Positions 1 through 9,004 are shown, counted from the first letter of the stretch. The stretch is 64,000 nucleotides of DNA from Zavarzinella formosa DSM 19928 (GCF_000255705.1 NZ_JH636442.1:236114-300113), one strand, 5' to 3'. Translations and numbers: made by a program. The notes: generated by a model from the sequence alone, not told the origin.

Positions 1-2586
1 AAAATGACGGCCGACGACTTCTTCCGTGTCATACCCGGTGATCCGCTTGGCTCCCAAGTTCCAACTGACGACGTTGCCATCCGGATCAAGCATGTAGATG
101 GCATAATCTTTCACGCCCTCGACGAGCAACCGGAACCGCTCCTCGCTGTCTCGCAACGCCTGTTCGGCCCGCTTCCGACGGGTGATGTCCTGGATTTGCG
201 CCAACAAGTAGAGCGGCTGGCTGTCGTTGTCGCGCACGAGCGACACCGTCAGCAGTGTCTGGACCACATTGCCCTGTTTGTGGAAATATCGCTTCTCCAG
301 TTGGTATGTTTTAATGGCGCCATCAAGAACTTGTCGCACCAAACTCAGGTCGGTGTCGAGGTCGGCGGGGTGGGTGAAGGCCTGAAAATTTTGCGATAGC
401 AACTCCCCGGCCGAGCGGCCGACCAGTTCGCATAGCGATTGGTTCACCTGAAGCCACCGGCCGTCCGGAGCGACGAGGGCCATTCCGATGGGGGCATGGT
501 CAAAGGCGCTTCGGAATCGTTCTTCCTGTTCTCGCAGGGCCTCCTCGGCCCGCCGACGTTCGGAGATGTCCTGTACCAGACCGACCATTCGCAACGCTTT
601 TCCGGCGGAGTCGTAGGTCGCCCGGCCGACATTTGACAGCCACTTGGTTTTTCCGGCGGACGTGACGATTCGGAACTCGGCGGCATACGGTTGGCGGGTG
701 GCGAGCGAAGTCTCGACCGCGGCCCATACCCGGCCGACATCATGCGGATGGATCACCTCGGCGAAAGACTTCCGGGTTCCGCTGAACGAAGCGCCCGCCA
801 GGATGGTTTGGCACTCCGGGGACCAGTAGATCGACCCCGACCGGATGTCCCACTCCCATACCCCCATGTGCGAGGCGGCGAGGGCCATTTCCAAGCGGGC
901 TTGGTTTTCCTGAAGCGCTTCTTCAACCTGCTTTCTCGCGGTAATCACCTGAGTGAAGAAGATCAACCCGCCAATCTCCCCGCCCGACTTGCGCCACGGA
1001 CGGGCCTCCCACTGGAGCCAATCCAACTCGCCGCTGGCGCGGGGAAACGGATCCTCCGCGCATGCTTCAACGGTCCCCCGCAGAACCCGTTGATGGGCTT
1101 CCTTCCAACGCTCCGGGATGTCCGGGAAGACTTCGTAATGCGACTTTCCGATGATGTCCTGTTCTTGAAGGTGGTAATCCTTTTGCCAGCGGTCGCTGAT
1201 TCGCAGGTAACGCATTTCGGTGTCGAACATGGCGATCGCGGCCGGGGCATGGGTGACAAACTGGCTTAGCAACGCCTCGTTCGCCGCCAGCGCCTCCGTC
1301 CGTTCCGCCACTCGCCGTTCGAGGGTGGCGTTCAGTTCCCGCAACTGCTCCTCGGCCATTTTCCGATTGTGGATGTCGGCCAGAGTGCCGACCCATTCCT
1401 CCAGAATGCCGTCCGGGTCGCAGAGGGCGACCCCTTGGACGGCGAAGTGGCGATACTCCCCGGAGCGGATGCGGATGCGGTATTCCGTGTCGTAAATCAT
1501 TCGAGTGTTCATGGCGGCGGCCCAAGTTTCCCGCACCCGCTCCCGGTCGTCGGGATGGACGGCGTCCAGAAACCCCCAGCCGGACGCCTCGCTGGCAAAC
1601 TGTCCGGTCAGTTCCATCCACCAGACCATCGCCCCGCTCTCGGAGTCCCGGCTCGTCCAGACCACCTGCGGGGTGGCTTGGATCAACGCCCGATATCTTC
1701 GCTCGCTTCTTCGCAGTTGTTCCTCGGCTTGCATGTGATTGCCGTCCGACCGTCGAACCTGCGAGGCGGCCCAAAACAACACGACCGTAAAGAGGGTGAT
1801 GTTCGAGATGGCGAACAGAGCCGCGCCGAACTCCGTGCCATACCATCCGGCTCGCTGCCCGGCCAACCGCAGCCCGCCGATCAGGACCGGAATGACCACG
1901 GCGACGGGAAACACGCGCCGGATCAACGCCCCGCCCACGCCTCCGTCAGCCAACAGTCCGACCCATGCCCGGTCCGCCGACGCCGCCATGAGTCCGGCCG
2001 AGAGAATCAGAAACAGTATCGCCGTGTGCATCGCCACCGAGGAAAACGGGGTGATGGCGTGCGATGAATTAGCCCCGAACAGATAGCTCAAACAACAGAG
2101 AGAGGAAATGAACAGGGCGAACGAAGCAAGGATCTGCCTTGCCAGAAAAGAACGGTTGGCGTGATGCAGGGCCAGTGTCGATCCGATGAGGCCAAAGACA
2201 ATCACCGTGGAGGGAGCCATCCGTCCGGGGGATGGATTGGCGGGTGTCGCTGGTAATTCGCGGAACAAAAGCTGGTCAACGCCGAGGTCGATGAAAAAGG
2301 CGTATTGGGCCGCCGTCAGCAAGACGACGAAGACAACGAGGAGGGCCAGCGCCAACCCCGCGCCGCGCATCTGATTTCCCGCCGCCCACATCGAAAGGCC
2401 AGCCAGAACGAACAAGACGGCGCTGTTCGCCTTCATGGCAGTGCGGCCGGGCATGACGCTTTTCAGAATGGTGATGTCCGCGAACCAGCCAAACAAAACC
2501 AGCAAGCCGGCCACGATGGCGACACCACCGCAACCCGTGAGGAGGCGGTGTCTCACGCGTTCAGAACGGGCGAACCCGACAGACAT
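1..2586 (-). CDS. Membrane-anchored multi-PAS sensor protein, 3' part outside window
   Basis: The first 862 residues of a sensory transducer are visible; the frame leaves the left edge without a stop. Residues 1 to about 275 contain a series of hydrophobic helices, an integral-membrane input domain I do not recognise by name. PAS/PAC units follow at about 292-405, 435-545, 560-670, 689-795 and from 814 to the edge. Each complete unit ends in a PAC-type linker such as DITRRKRAEQAL near residue 795, and a coiled coil (LNATLERRVAERTEAL) follows the first. The start is ATG 2586 (MSVGFARSER), with no open alternative upstream. The output domain is not visible; a histidine kinase is the commonest partner of this arrangement, a GGDEF domain is possible. 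Confidence 0.85.
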   Translation of the reverse strand, partial: MSVGFARSERVRHRLLTGCGGVAIVAGLLVLFGWFADITILKSVMPGRTAMKANSAVLFVLAGLSMWAAGNQMRGAGLALALLVVFVVLLTAAQYAFFIDLGVDQLLFRELPATPANPSPGRMAPSTVIVFGLIGSTLALHHANRSFLARQILASFALFISSLCCLSYLFGANSSHAITPFSSVAMHTAILFLILSAGLMAASADRAWVGLLADGGVGGALIRRVFPVAVVIPVLIGGLRLAGQRAGWYGTEFGAALFAISNITLFTVVLFWAASQVRRSDGNHMQAEEQLRRSERRYRALIQATPQVVWTSRDSESGAMVWWMELTGQFASEASGWGFLDAVHPDDRERVRETWAAAMNTRMIYDTEYRIRIRSGEYRHFAVQGVALCDPDGILEEWVGTLADIHNRKMAEEQLRELNATLERRVAERTEALAANEALLSQFVTHAPAAIAMFDTEMRYLRISDRWQKDYHLQEQDIIGKSHYEVFPDIPERWKEAHQRVLRGTVEACAEDPFPRASGELDWLQWEARPWRKSGGEIGGLIFFTQVITARKQVEEALQENQARLEMALAASHMGVWEWDIRSGSIYWSPECQTILAGASFSGTRKSFAEVIHPHDVGRVWAAVETSLATRQPYAAEFRIVTSAGKTKWLSNVGRATYDSAGKALRMVGLVQDISERRRAEEALREQEERFRSAFDHAPIGMALVAPDGRWLQVNQSLCELVGRSAGELLSQNFQAFTHPADLDTDLSLVRQVLDGAIKTYQLEKRYFHKQGNVVQTLLTVSLVRDNDSQPLYLLAQIQDITRRKRAEQALRDSEERFRLLVEGVKDYAIYMLDPDGNVVSWNLGAKRITGYDTEEVVGRHF

Positions 2587-2721
2587 GACAGTCCCTTCGG
2601 ATCGGACTCGGAATTTGGAATCACCAAAAGACCAAACTCGTCGCTCGTTCAAGAGAACCGCGAGAAGTGGTCGTCAGTGATCGGTGTCAAAAGGCTCTCT
2701 CTCCTTTATACCACTGTCTCG

Positions 2722-4185
2722 TTAAAACACGATTTGAAGCCGCGTAACAAACGAGTTCTGATGATCTCGCAATCCGCCCGGGCCGGCGCCGCCGAGACGG
2801 ATGGCGTCTCCGAAGCGGGCGTATTCCCAGTTGAACTGAACCCGGACGAATTTGTTCAGATACCAGTTGAAGCCCGACGTCATTTCCGTGGCCGCCCGGC
2901 TGGTGGTGGCCCGGTTGATGAGCCGGGTAAAAGCGGCCGGGTTGTCATCATCGCCGAATTCCAAATGGGAAACGCGGCCCACCAATTCCCAAGCCCCCGG
3001 ACCAAGCAACCCGTCGCGCGGGTTGAAGGGACGCAGCGGATCAATGTTCTGGCTCATCGAGGTGCGGTTTTCGCCCGTCACCAGCAGCGTGGTCATCACG
3101 AAGAAGCCGTTGGCCTTCACCTCTGACAATGGTTCGATCCCCTTTTTGTCGGCGGCCGGGCGCATGTCCCGCGATTCATGGTAATACTGCGAGGTCAGGC
3201 TGAATGGCCCGTTGAGGTACACCAATTCCGGGCTGAGCCGCCAGCGCACGCCATCCGGTCTGGCCCCGGTGGCGTAGCGGAACCACGCCACATTTGCGGG
3301 CGTCCGGTAGATCGTCGGGGCGAGGGGGCTGGTGTCGTTGCCCCAAGTGCCGCCGAGGCCGAGTTGCAATCCGTCAAGCAATCCTTCTGATTCGCTTTGC
3401 TTGAACGGCCGAATCGCCACGCGGGCCGACATTTCCTTGTTGCGGTCTGAGTCTTGGTCGCCGTTTTGGACACCGTTGTAGACAGTCACGCCGTAATCAA
3501 GCCGGTCGTCGAACAACTTCTGCCCGTGGACCATCAAGCCGACGTCACGCTGCGGGCCGAGTTGGTCGATCAACGACCGCTCGACCGTCGGCACGAAGCG
3601 GTCCTGAATCAACTGCTCGAAACTGAAGGCTTGTTTGAACTTGCCAACTTCAAATTGCAAGGCGTCCCAGTAATGAATGTTGAAATACGAGTCAACGATG
3701 CGCGGCGTTCCCTGCCCGAAATCAGGGAGCAGGCGGAACTCGTAATATTTGAGGACAGTGGCTTCGATCCCCAAACGCGCCCGGCGGACGAGGAAGCTCG
3801 GGACGTCTGTAGTATCGTTGTGGTCCAGGTAATCCCGGTAATCAGATTGAATCTGCCCGGTGATTCGCAGTTTGAAATCATCGTTCGGAGAACGGAGGAT
3901 AAAGCCGTTATCCCATCCTGCGAGGATTGGCGTCTTGGCCTTCGGTTCTTCCGGCAAATTGATCGCCGACAACACGGAAGGATCAACAGGCTTGTCATCG
4001 GCCAGGGCCGATTTGGCTTGTTCTAACCTCCGAACCGTCTCCTCCAGTTCTTGAATCCGTGTTTCCAACGGCTTTCCAAGGGGTGTGCCCTCTTGAGCCA
4101 ATGCCTCGGGACACGCAAAGCGTCCGAAGAACAGGGCGAGGGCGAGCGAGAAGCAACAGACGATGGAAGAGAGAGACGAGCACAT
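2722..4185 (-). CDS. OprO/OprP-like phosphate-selective porin family protein
   Basis: An outer-membrane beta-barrel protein of 487 residues. It has an N-terminal signal peptide (ending near ACPEALAQ), a short coiled coil (LETRIQELEETVRRLEQ, about residues 40-57) typical of OprO/P-type porins, and then a long stretch of alternating hydrophobic residues with FKLRITGQIQSDYRDYLD near the barrel start. It ends with a terminal phenylalanine (VTRLQIVF), as expected for BAM-dependent insertion. Family members are trimeric channels for phosphate or polyphosphate, but the substrate cannot be read from the sequence. ATG 4185 is the start. It lies downstream of the BON protein on the same strand but is separated from it by a strong palindrome. 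Confidence 0.8.
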   Translation of the reverse strand: MCSSLSSIVCCFSLALALFFGRFACPEALAQEGTPLGKPLETRIQELEETVRRLEQAKSALADDKPVDPSVLSAINLPEEPKAKTPILAGWDNGFILRSPNDDFKLRITGQIQSDYRDYLDHNDTTDVPSFLVRRARLGIEATVLKYYEFRLLPDFGQGTPRIVDSYFNIHYWDALQFEVGKFKQAFSFEQLIQDRFVPTVERSLIDQLGPQRDVGLMVHGQKLFDDRLDYGVTVYNGVQNGDQDSDRNKEMSARVAIRPFKQSESEGLLDGLQLGLGGTWGNDTSPLAPTIYRTPANVAWFRYATGARPDGVRWRLSPELVYLNGPFSLTSQYYHESRDMRPAADKKGIEPLSEVKANGFFVMTTLLVTGENRTSMSQNIDPLRPFNPRDGLLGPGAWELVGRVSHLEFGDDDNPAAFTRLINRATTSRAATEMTSGFNWYLNKFVRVQFNWEYARFGDAIRLGGAGPGGLRDHQNSFVTRLQIVF

Positions 4186-4285
4186 GCCGGATTAATCGGC
4201 ACAGTCGGCAATCTTTCTCCAGAATAACTTGACAAAGTCGGCTTGGATTAAAGGGAATGACTTCCGACGAATGGTATTTCACGGC

Positions 4286-4354
4286 AAATGCGAGAGATGG
4301 AACGAGAGGAGGCCGGAACATGTCCGGCCTCCTCTCGTTCCATCTCTCGCATTT
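4286..4354. repeat. Perfect 32-bp inverted repeat with 5-nt loop
   Basis: Arms 4286-4317 and 4323-4354 are exact reverse complements around the loop ACATG. The element begins 5 nt beyond the stop codon of the BON gene and would fold into a very stable hairpin in RNA from either strand. Neither side has a U-tract, so it is not a textbook intrinsic terminator, although its position between two same-strand genes suggests transcript termination or 3'-end protection. Confidence 0.85.
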
Positions 4355-4358
4355 CAAC

Positions 4359-5105
4359 TCAAGGCGCTTCTTGCAGCTCATTTCTCACGGAGTAAACGCC
4401 CGGCGTCAACCGGACCATTCCCTCGACCAGCCGGATCTCTTTGGGATCGCTGACCGCGCCGGTGAGGACCACCGTGTTCCCCTCGACTGACACCAAAATC
4501 CGGCTTGGATTGCGAATTGATGTCGAGCGATCAAGCATTTGTCGCAACTCGGATCGCAGTTCGTTGAACTCGACGGGCCGGGTCGGGAAATCAAGAGTCG
4601 TCGAGTATTGAATCCGGGAGGTGCTGTTCTGCGAACCCGTGCCTGAACCACCGGAAACGGAGGCCGTCCCGCCCAACCGTCCGCTGCCGCCGGTGACCCC
4701 GCCGGTCGTTCCGGTGGTTCGCGTGTTGGTGGTGTTTGGCAGCGTGGCCTGGCCGAAGCCGCCTCCCGCCGAGATGCTGAGGTTGGTGCTGCCGGGTCGG
4801 CCCGGATATAACGGGTTGCCGTAGGTCGCGGCCAGAAAGTTCGTGCTACTCACGGCCGTGGATGAGATGGATCGTCCGCCGGCCCCGGTTCGGGTGGCGC
4901 CGGTGGAACCGGTGCTTCCGCCCAAACTTCCTCCCCCGGTGCCGAGGCTGGTGCCCCCGCCAAGGCTGCCGCCGGAACTGCCGCCGAATCCCCCGGTGCC
5001 GCCGTTTCCTCCCAAACCACCGCCGCCGCCGCCGGTTTGTTGGGCATGAACGTTCGCGCCAACGCCCAAGGCGACGACCGCCGCCAGAAGCCATAACCGC
5101 ATCAT
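4359..5105 (-). CDS. Secreted Gly-rich BON-domain protein
   Basis: A 248-residue exported protein. A signal peptide (MMRLWLLAAVVALGVGANVHA) is followed by a low-complexity Gly/Ser/Thr region to about residue 160 and a C-terminal BON domain (from about RPVEFNELRSELRQML to VRNELQEAP) with the typical VEGNTVVLTGAVSD segment. BON domains bind phospholipid or other envelope components in osmotic-stress proteins; the precise role here is unknown. The start is supported by AGGAGG seven bases before the first of two adjacent ATGs (5105 and 5102). The Gly-rich part is encoded by repetitive GC-rich DNA and could vary in length between strains. Confidence 0.75.
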   Translation of the reverse strand: MMRLWLLAAVVALGVGANVHAQQTGGGGGGLGGNGGTGGFGGSSGGSLGGGTSLGTGGGSLGGSTGSTGATRTGAGGRSISSTAVSSTNFLAATYGNPLYPGRPGSTNLSISAGGGFGQATLPNTTNTRTTGTTGGVTGGSGRLGGTASVSGGSGTGSQNSTSRIQYSTTLDFPTRPVEFNELRSELRQMLDRSTSIRNPSRILVSVEGNTVVLTGAVSDPKEIRLVEGMVRLTPGVYSVRNELQEAP

Positions 5106-5254
5106 GGGAACCTCCTGATTACATTCAACCGGTCAGCCGTCGGCCGGTCACGATCAATTCCTAGTATAACAGGGCGTTCAAAAGCCCGCACTCTCCGAAT
5201 GTATCGGATTCTCTGTCTCTCATGATTTAACCGGTTTGCCGGAAAGGTTCGCTT

Positions 5255-6394
5255 ATGCGTGCGACAGGCGTGGTGGTGGTGGGAACCGGATTCATCGGCC
5301 CGGTGCATGTGGAGGCCCTCAGAAGGCTTGGCCGCAATATTCTGGGGGTGTTGGGTTCCACGCCGGAAAAGAGCCGGGCCGCGCGGGAAGCGATGAATCT
5401 GCCCAAAGCCTACTCCACCTATGAGGAAGTATTGGCGGACCCGAATGTTGCCGTGGTGCATCTCACCTCGCCGAACCGTCATCACTACGAACAGTGCAAA
5501 CAGGCCATCGCCGCCGGAAAGCATGTCGTTTGCGAGAAGCCGCTGGCGATGACCTCCGTCGAGACCGCCAGTCTGGTGCGACTCGCGGTGGCGGCCTCGG
5601 TGGTGACTGCCGTTAACTATAATGTGCGTTACTACCCGGTGTGTCTGGAGGCCCGCGAACGCCGGATCGCCGGGCGGCTTGGGCCGATTTACCATGTGAC
5701 CGGTTCATACATGCAAGACTGGTTGCTGCACGACACCGATTTCAACTGGCGGGTGCTGGCGGCCGAGGGGGGCGAACTGCGGGCAATGGCCGACATCGGC
5801 ACCCACTGGCTGGACCTCATCCAGTTCATCACCGGGTTGGAAGTCGAATCGCTTTGCGCGGACCTTGCCACGATTCATCCGATTCGCAAATCCGTGCAGG
5901 GAAGCGTGGAAACTTTCCAAGCGGTCGATCAGAACCGGCCGTTCAAGGGAATCCCGGTGGACACGGAAGACTATGGCTCCGTGCTGTTGCGGTTCGTCGG
6001 CGGGACGCGGGGGGCGGTGACCGTTTCACAAGTGACAGCGGGTCGGAAGAATTGCATCCGCTTTGACATCGCCGCCAGCCAATGCGGTCTGGCTTGGAAT
6101 AGCGAAGAACCGAACACCCTACAGATCGGCCGCCGGGACAATCCCAACGAGGAATTGGCCCGCGATCCCGCCTTGCTCTCCCCGACAGTTCGACCATTCG
6201 CCAATTATCCGGGGGGGCATGCCGAGGGCTTTCCGGACTCATTCAAACAATTGTTCCGGGCGGTGTACGAGGCCATCGACACGGGAAAATCGATGATTCC
6301 CTATCCGACATTTGCGGATGGCGATCGCGAAGTGCGTTTGTGCGAGGCCATTTTGAAAAGCCATCGCGAGCAACGCTGGGTTCGCGTGGAGTAA
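5255..6394 (+). CDS. Gfo/Idh/MocA family oxidoreductase
   Basis: A NAD(P)-dependent sugar-type dehydrogenase of 379 residues. The Rossmann motif GTGFIG lies at residues 10-15, the conserved EKP motif at 94-96 (CEKPLAM), and a C-terminal alpha/beta substrate domain follows. Family members oxidise or reduce sugars, inositols and related polyols, and planctomycetes carry many paralogues; the substrate is not predictable. Start ATG 5255 is preceded by GGAAAGG. It is divergent from the BON gene and convergent with the next gene, with a repeat element between the two 3' ends. Confidence 0.85.
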   Translation: MRATGVVVVGTGFIGPVHVEALRRLGRNILGVLGSTPEKSRAAREAMNLPKAYSTYEEVLADPNVAVVHLTSPNRHHYEQCKQAIAAGKHVVCEKPLAMTSVETASLVRLAVAASVVTAVNYNVRYYPVCLEARERRIAGRLGPIYHVTGSYMQDWLLHDTDFNWRVLAAEGGELRAMADIGTHWLDLIQFITGLEVESLCADLATIHPIRKSVQGSVETFQAVDQNRPFKGIPVDTEDYGSVLLRFVGGTRGAVTVSQVTAGRKNCIRFDIAASQCGLAWNSEEPNTLQIGRRDNPNEELARDPALLSPTVRPFANYPGGHAEGFPDSFKQLFRAVYEAIDTGKSMIPYPTFADGDREVRLCEAILKSHREQRWVRVE

Positions 6395-6511
6395 AAAGGC
6401 GCCAGCCACAAAGACGCAAAGGTCACACAAAGTTTCACCAAGAAGACCGAAGAGAAAATCTCTCCGGGGGTTCTTGGCGAGGCTTTGTGTGACCTTTGAG
6501 GCGGGCCTTTT
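6395..6511. repeat. CACAAAGG-type inverted repeat, copy A
   Basis: Imperfect inverted repeat with arms of about 45 nt. The left arm contains GCAAAGGTCACACAAAG, the right arm its complement CTTTGTGTGACCTTTG. It fills nearly the whole gap between two convergent genes (stops at 6392-6394 and 6515-6517), so it could act as a bidirectional terminator. Three further copies lie at 9566, 41465 and 54190. Confidence 0.85.
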
Positions 6512-6514
6512 ACT

Positions 6515-6943
6515 TTACATGCCGAGATCTTTTTTCATCGTGGAATACCAGTCGCTGAACCAGCCGGTTTTGACCTTGTTCAAGCCGGTGTCTTCCATCA
6601 CCGTGATAATCATTTTCTTGATCTCGCGGTCGTTCTTTTTGCCCAAGGCAGACTTCCGCACGTTTTGGAAAATCAGGTCAAACTCTTTTTGATCGACCTT
6701 CCCGTCGTTCCCGGCGGCCGTTTCCACTTGGTCCTTGATCGTCTTCAGGAGAGTGCTTTCAAGGACATAGCCCTGATGCTCGCAAACTTGTTGGAGGGCG
6801 CTCCGCGCCGAGTCGATGCTGATGCCTTGTTGGATGGCGACTTGCAGGATTTCCCGTTCTTCGTTCTTGTCCACATACTTGTCGTCGTAAGCTCGCAGCT
6901 TGATCTCATCGACGAACCGCTTCTTGATTTCTTCCAGCGCCAT
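6515..6943 (-). CDS. Conserved hypothetical protein, TerB/EF-hand-like helical fold
   Basis: A 142-residue soluble, highly charged, mostly helical protein without signal peptide. Two segments resemble calcium-binding or TerB-type helical loops: DDKYVDKNEEREIL (about residues 20-33) and GNDGKVDQKEFDLIF (about 78-92), the second close to an EF-hand loop. I do not recognise a named family and the function is unknown. Start ATG 6943 has GGAG eight bases upstream. Confidence 0.6.
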   Translation of the reverse strand: MALEEIKKRFVDEIKLRAYDDKYVDKNEEREILQVAIQQGISIDSARSALQQVCEHQGYVLESTLLKTIKDQVETAAGNDGKVDQKEFDLIFQNVRKSALGKKNDREIKKMIITVMEDTGLNKVKTGWFSDWYSTMKKDLGM

Positions 6944-7086
6944 TTTTCGACTCCCGTGTTGGTTGACCGATGGAGAGTGTTTCGATCAAGCGTGTCCCGG
7001 ATTTGGCCCGCCTGCCGCTCCCCGGCCGGATTTTCACTTTTTGAGCTTATCACCCCGGTGCGGGGTGTGCAATTGCCGAGTGAGAA

Positions 7087-7464
7087 TCACTCGGGAAGTT
7101 CACTCGGTGAAATTCCAATATCCACGATGCTGCACGCGGTGACGAGGTTCAATCCCAGTTGTTGGCCCAACGCCAGAATTTCCGGGGAGACGGTGCCGGG
7201 ATTCAGCCAGACTTCGCCAACCTCCCGCCTGGCCAGTTCGGGCAGCACGCCCAAGCCAACGGAAGGCGACAGATACACGCTCACACGATCCAGCCGGCCG
7301 GGAGGCACGTCGGCGATGGTGCGATAGGCGGGAAGCCCCTCGACCTCGGCATCCTTGGGATTGACCGGATAAACAGTGTAATGGCGGGACAGGTAGGCGC
7401 GAACGCACTTGTTCCCAAACTTGCGACGGTCGGAACTGGCCCCGAGAACGGCGATTGTCGGCAT
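7087..7464 (-). CDS. CoA-binding domain protein (YccU-like)
   Basis: A 125-residue single-domain Rossmann protein of the CoA_binding family. The N-terminal TIAVLGASSDRRKFGN is the nucleotide-binding glycine loop, followed by VYPVNPKDAEVEGLPAY and VWLNPGTVSPEIL, both conserved in the family. It probably binds CoA or a related nucleotide, with no known catalytic role. I prefer ATG 7464 (MPTIAVLG) over the TTG at 7482, since the homologous core begins there; neither has a clear Shine-Dalgarno sequence. Confidence 0.75.
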   Translation of the reverse strand: MPTIAVLGASSDRRKFGNKCVRAYLSRHYTVYPVNPKDAEVEGLPAYRTIADVPPGRLDRVSVYLSPSVGLGVLPELARREVGEVWLNPGTVSPEILALGQQLGLNLVTACSIVDIGISPSELPE

Positions 7465-7546
7465 GGAGGAAACCGGAGGCAATGAGAGAGGGACACCGAC
7501 GGGGAGATGACGTCGGGGGGAGGGTTTTGGGGAACCAGCGGTCGTT

Positions 7547-7759
7547 TCAGACCTTGGCGTCCCCGCCGTTCACGATCAACGGCGCCTGTTCGGGCAGCCG
7601 ACCGTGAATCGCTTCGTAGATTTCGGAGCGATGCACCGGCACGTCCTTCGGGGCCACAATCCCCAGACGAACCTTGTCGCCTCGAATCTCGACAATTGTG
7701 ATCACGATGTCGTTTGCAATCACAATACTTTCGTTTTTCTTTCTGGACAGGACTAGCAT
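7547..7759 (-). CDS. csrA: Carbon storage regulator CsrA
   Basis: A 70-residue RNA-binding post-transcriptional regulator. The N-terminus MLVLSRKKNESIVI and the stretch VRLGIVAPKDVPVHRSEIYEAI are diagnostic of CsrA/RsmA. The dimer binds GGA motifs in leader RNAs, usually blocking ribosome access. Start ATG 7759 is preceded by AAGGATAACC, whose GGA is itself a possible CsrA site. The C-terminal tail after residue 55 is lineage-specific. No flagellar gene or fliW is adjacent. Confidence 0.97.
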   Translation of the reverse strand: MLVLSRKKNESIVIANDIVITIVEIRGDKVRLGIVAPKDVPVHRSEIYEAIHGRLPEQAPLIVNGGDAKV

Positions 7760-7768
7760 GACTGGTTA

Positions 7769-7839
7769 TCCTTCTTGGGAATCGCCGGAATCAATGGGAG
7801 AGGTCGATCCGGTTTTGAGTTCCCTAGTTGCCTATCTCC
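7769..7839 (-). promoter_or_regulatory. csrA leader with four GGA motifs (possible autoregulation)
   Basis: On the csrA-coding strand, GGA occurs at 7839-7837, 7823-7821, 7810-7808 and 7771-7769, the last inside the Shine-Dalgarno sequence. Spaced GGA motifs, one on the ribosome-binding site, are how CsrA represses its own translation in other bacteria. That this leader is transcribed and bound is inference. Confidence 0.35.
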
Positions 7840-8257
7840 GTGGTGGTTAGCCACGCCTCTCGTTTCGGGTTCCGTCCGTGTATGTGAAAAACCGGTTGTC
7901 ACCGGCTGTCAATATATTGGCATGCCAAACCGCCCACCCATCCACGCTAAACAGAAATTTTTCGCCAGTCAAGGCGTTGCCGCACAAATTTCCCATTTTC
8001 ACACATTTTGTTCTCAAAAATCGGAAGTTGAAGACCGAAGTTGTGCTGAGACATGAATTTCCGGGGATTACACAGTTACGGATTGAATACGAAGAGAGAT
8101 GAAAACCAAAGCCGTTTTTAGCCAAGGATCGAACACGGATTCGGACAAAAGGCAGAAATAAAAGACGGGACAAGACAAATGAAGATGGGTTTAACTTGTC
8201 CCGTCCTTCATCTCATTTTGGTTTTCATCATGACTTGTTTTTGTCCGAATCCGCAGC
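7840..8257. other. Gene-free stretch upstream of csrA with three long inverted-repeat pairs
   Basis: No credible coding frame was found. The right half holds three complementary pairs: 8098-8110 with 8217-8229, 8136-8150 with 8239-8253, and 8164-8174 with 8195-8205. The first two pairs cross, so they cannot both form in one simple hairpin. The block lies immediately 3' of the SLBB lipoprotein gene (stop 8258). The left half (7840-8090) is AT-richer and shows nothing I can name. Confidence 0.6.
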
Positions 8258-9004
8258 TCAATGATCGTTTTCTGGCTTGAACCAGGCGGGGAGCGTTCGG
8301 GTGAGGAATGTGGGGGAAGTTTCCGTCAGCCGGATTTCGTCGTTGGGTTCAAGGATTAGATTGGTTTGCGGATCGCCGGAGCGGATGGCCGTCAGATCGA
8401 CCAGGAAATTTTCCTCCGGGCGGCCCGTCGCCGTGTTACGCCGAATCACTCGCACTTCCGCGAGATTTTGATGATTGGACAATCCGGCCCGGTTGAGCGC
8501 GTCGGTCACTCGTTCCGTCCCGGCATACGGCAACGTGGACGGCGTCTCCCCGCCGGGGCCGAACACGTGAACCACCCGGCTGCGATGCTGGGACACCCGA
8601 CAGATCACCTGCCCCTCCGGCACCCCGGCTTGGGCCGCGATCTTTTGAGTGATCTCGGCGATTGTCTTGCCATCCGCAAACACGTTCCCCAATTTCCCGA
8701 GTTCCACATTGCCATCCGGCATGACGAGGAACCGGCCGGTGCTGTCCGGCCGTTCGGGCACGCTGACTTCCAGAATGTCCGGGAAGGCTACCCGGTAATC
8801 GGGGGCTGTGATCGGGGCGATGAACGGCGACACCGGCAACGACTCGCGAGGCCGCGGCGACTGGCAGCCAACGGGCACGAGACAGGCGACAACCAATGTC
8901 CAATGAAGACGGAGCCGGAGAACGCGCCCTCGAGGCGACTTTCCGGATGCGGAGCGGGGACGAACCCACGGTGATGGGGAACTGTCATCCATCGGAACAA
9001 TCAT
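8258..9004 (-). CDS. Polysaccharide export (Wza/SLBB-type) lipoprotein
   Basis: A periplasmic lipoprotein of the polysaccharide biosynthesis/export family, about 248 residues. A hydrophobic segment ends in a lipobox-like VPVGCQS; then follows the Poly_export domain (YRVAFPDILEVSVPERPDS, FLVMPDGNVELGKLG, AEITQKIA) and an SLBB-like segment (VVHVFGPGGETPSTL to DEIRLTETSP). Homologues form the outer-membrane channel for capsule or exopolysaccharide export. The start is uncertain: ATG 9004 or 8992 leaves about 30 Arg/Ser-rich residues before the hydrophobic stretch. No other export gene is adjacent, so it stands alone here. Confidence 0.75.
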   Translation of the reverse strand: MIVPMDDSSPSPWVRPRSASGKSPRGRVLRLRLHWTLVVACLVPVGCQSPRPRESLPVSPFIAPITAPDYRVAFPDILEVSVPERPDSTGRFLVMPDGNVELGKLGNVFADGKTIAEITQKIAAQAGVPEGQVICRVSQHRSRVVHVFGPGGETPSTLPYAGTERVTDALNRAGLSNHQNLAEVRVIRRNTATGRPEENFLVDLTAIRSGDPQTNLILEPNDEIRLTETSPTFLTRTLPAWFKPENDH

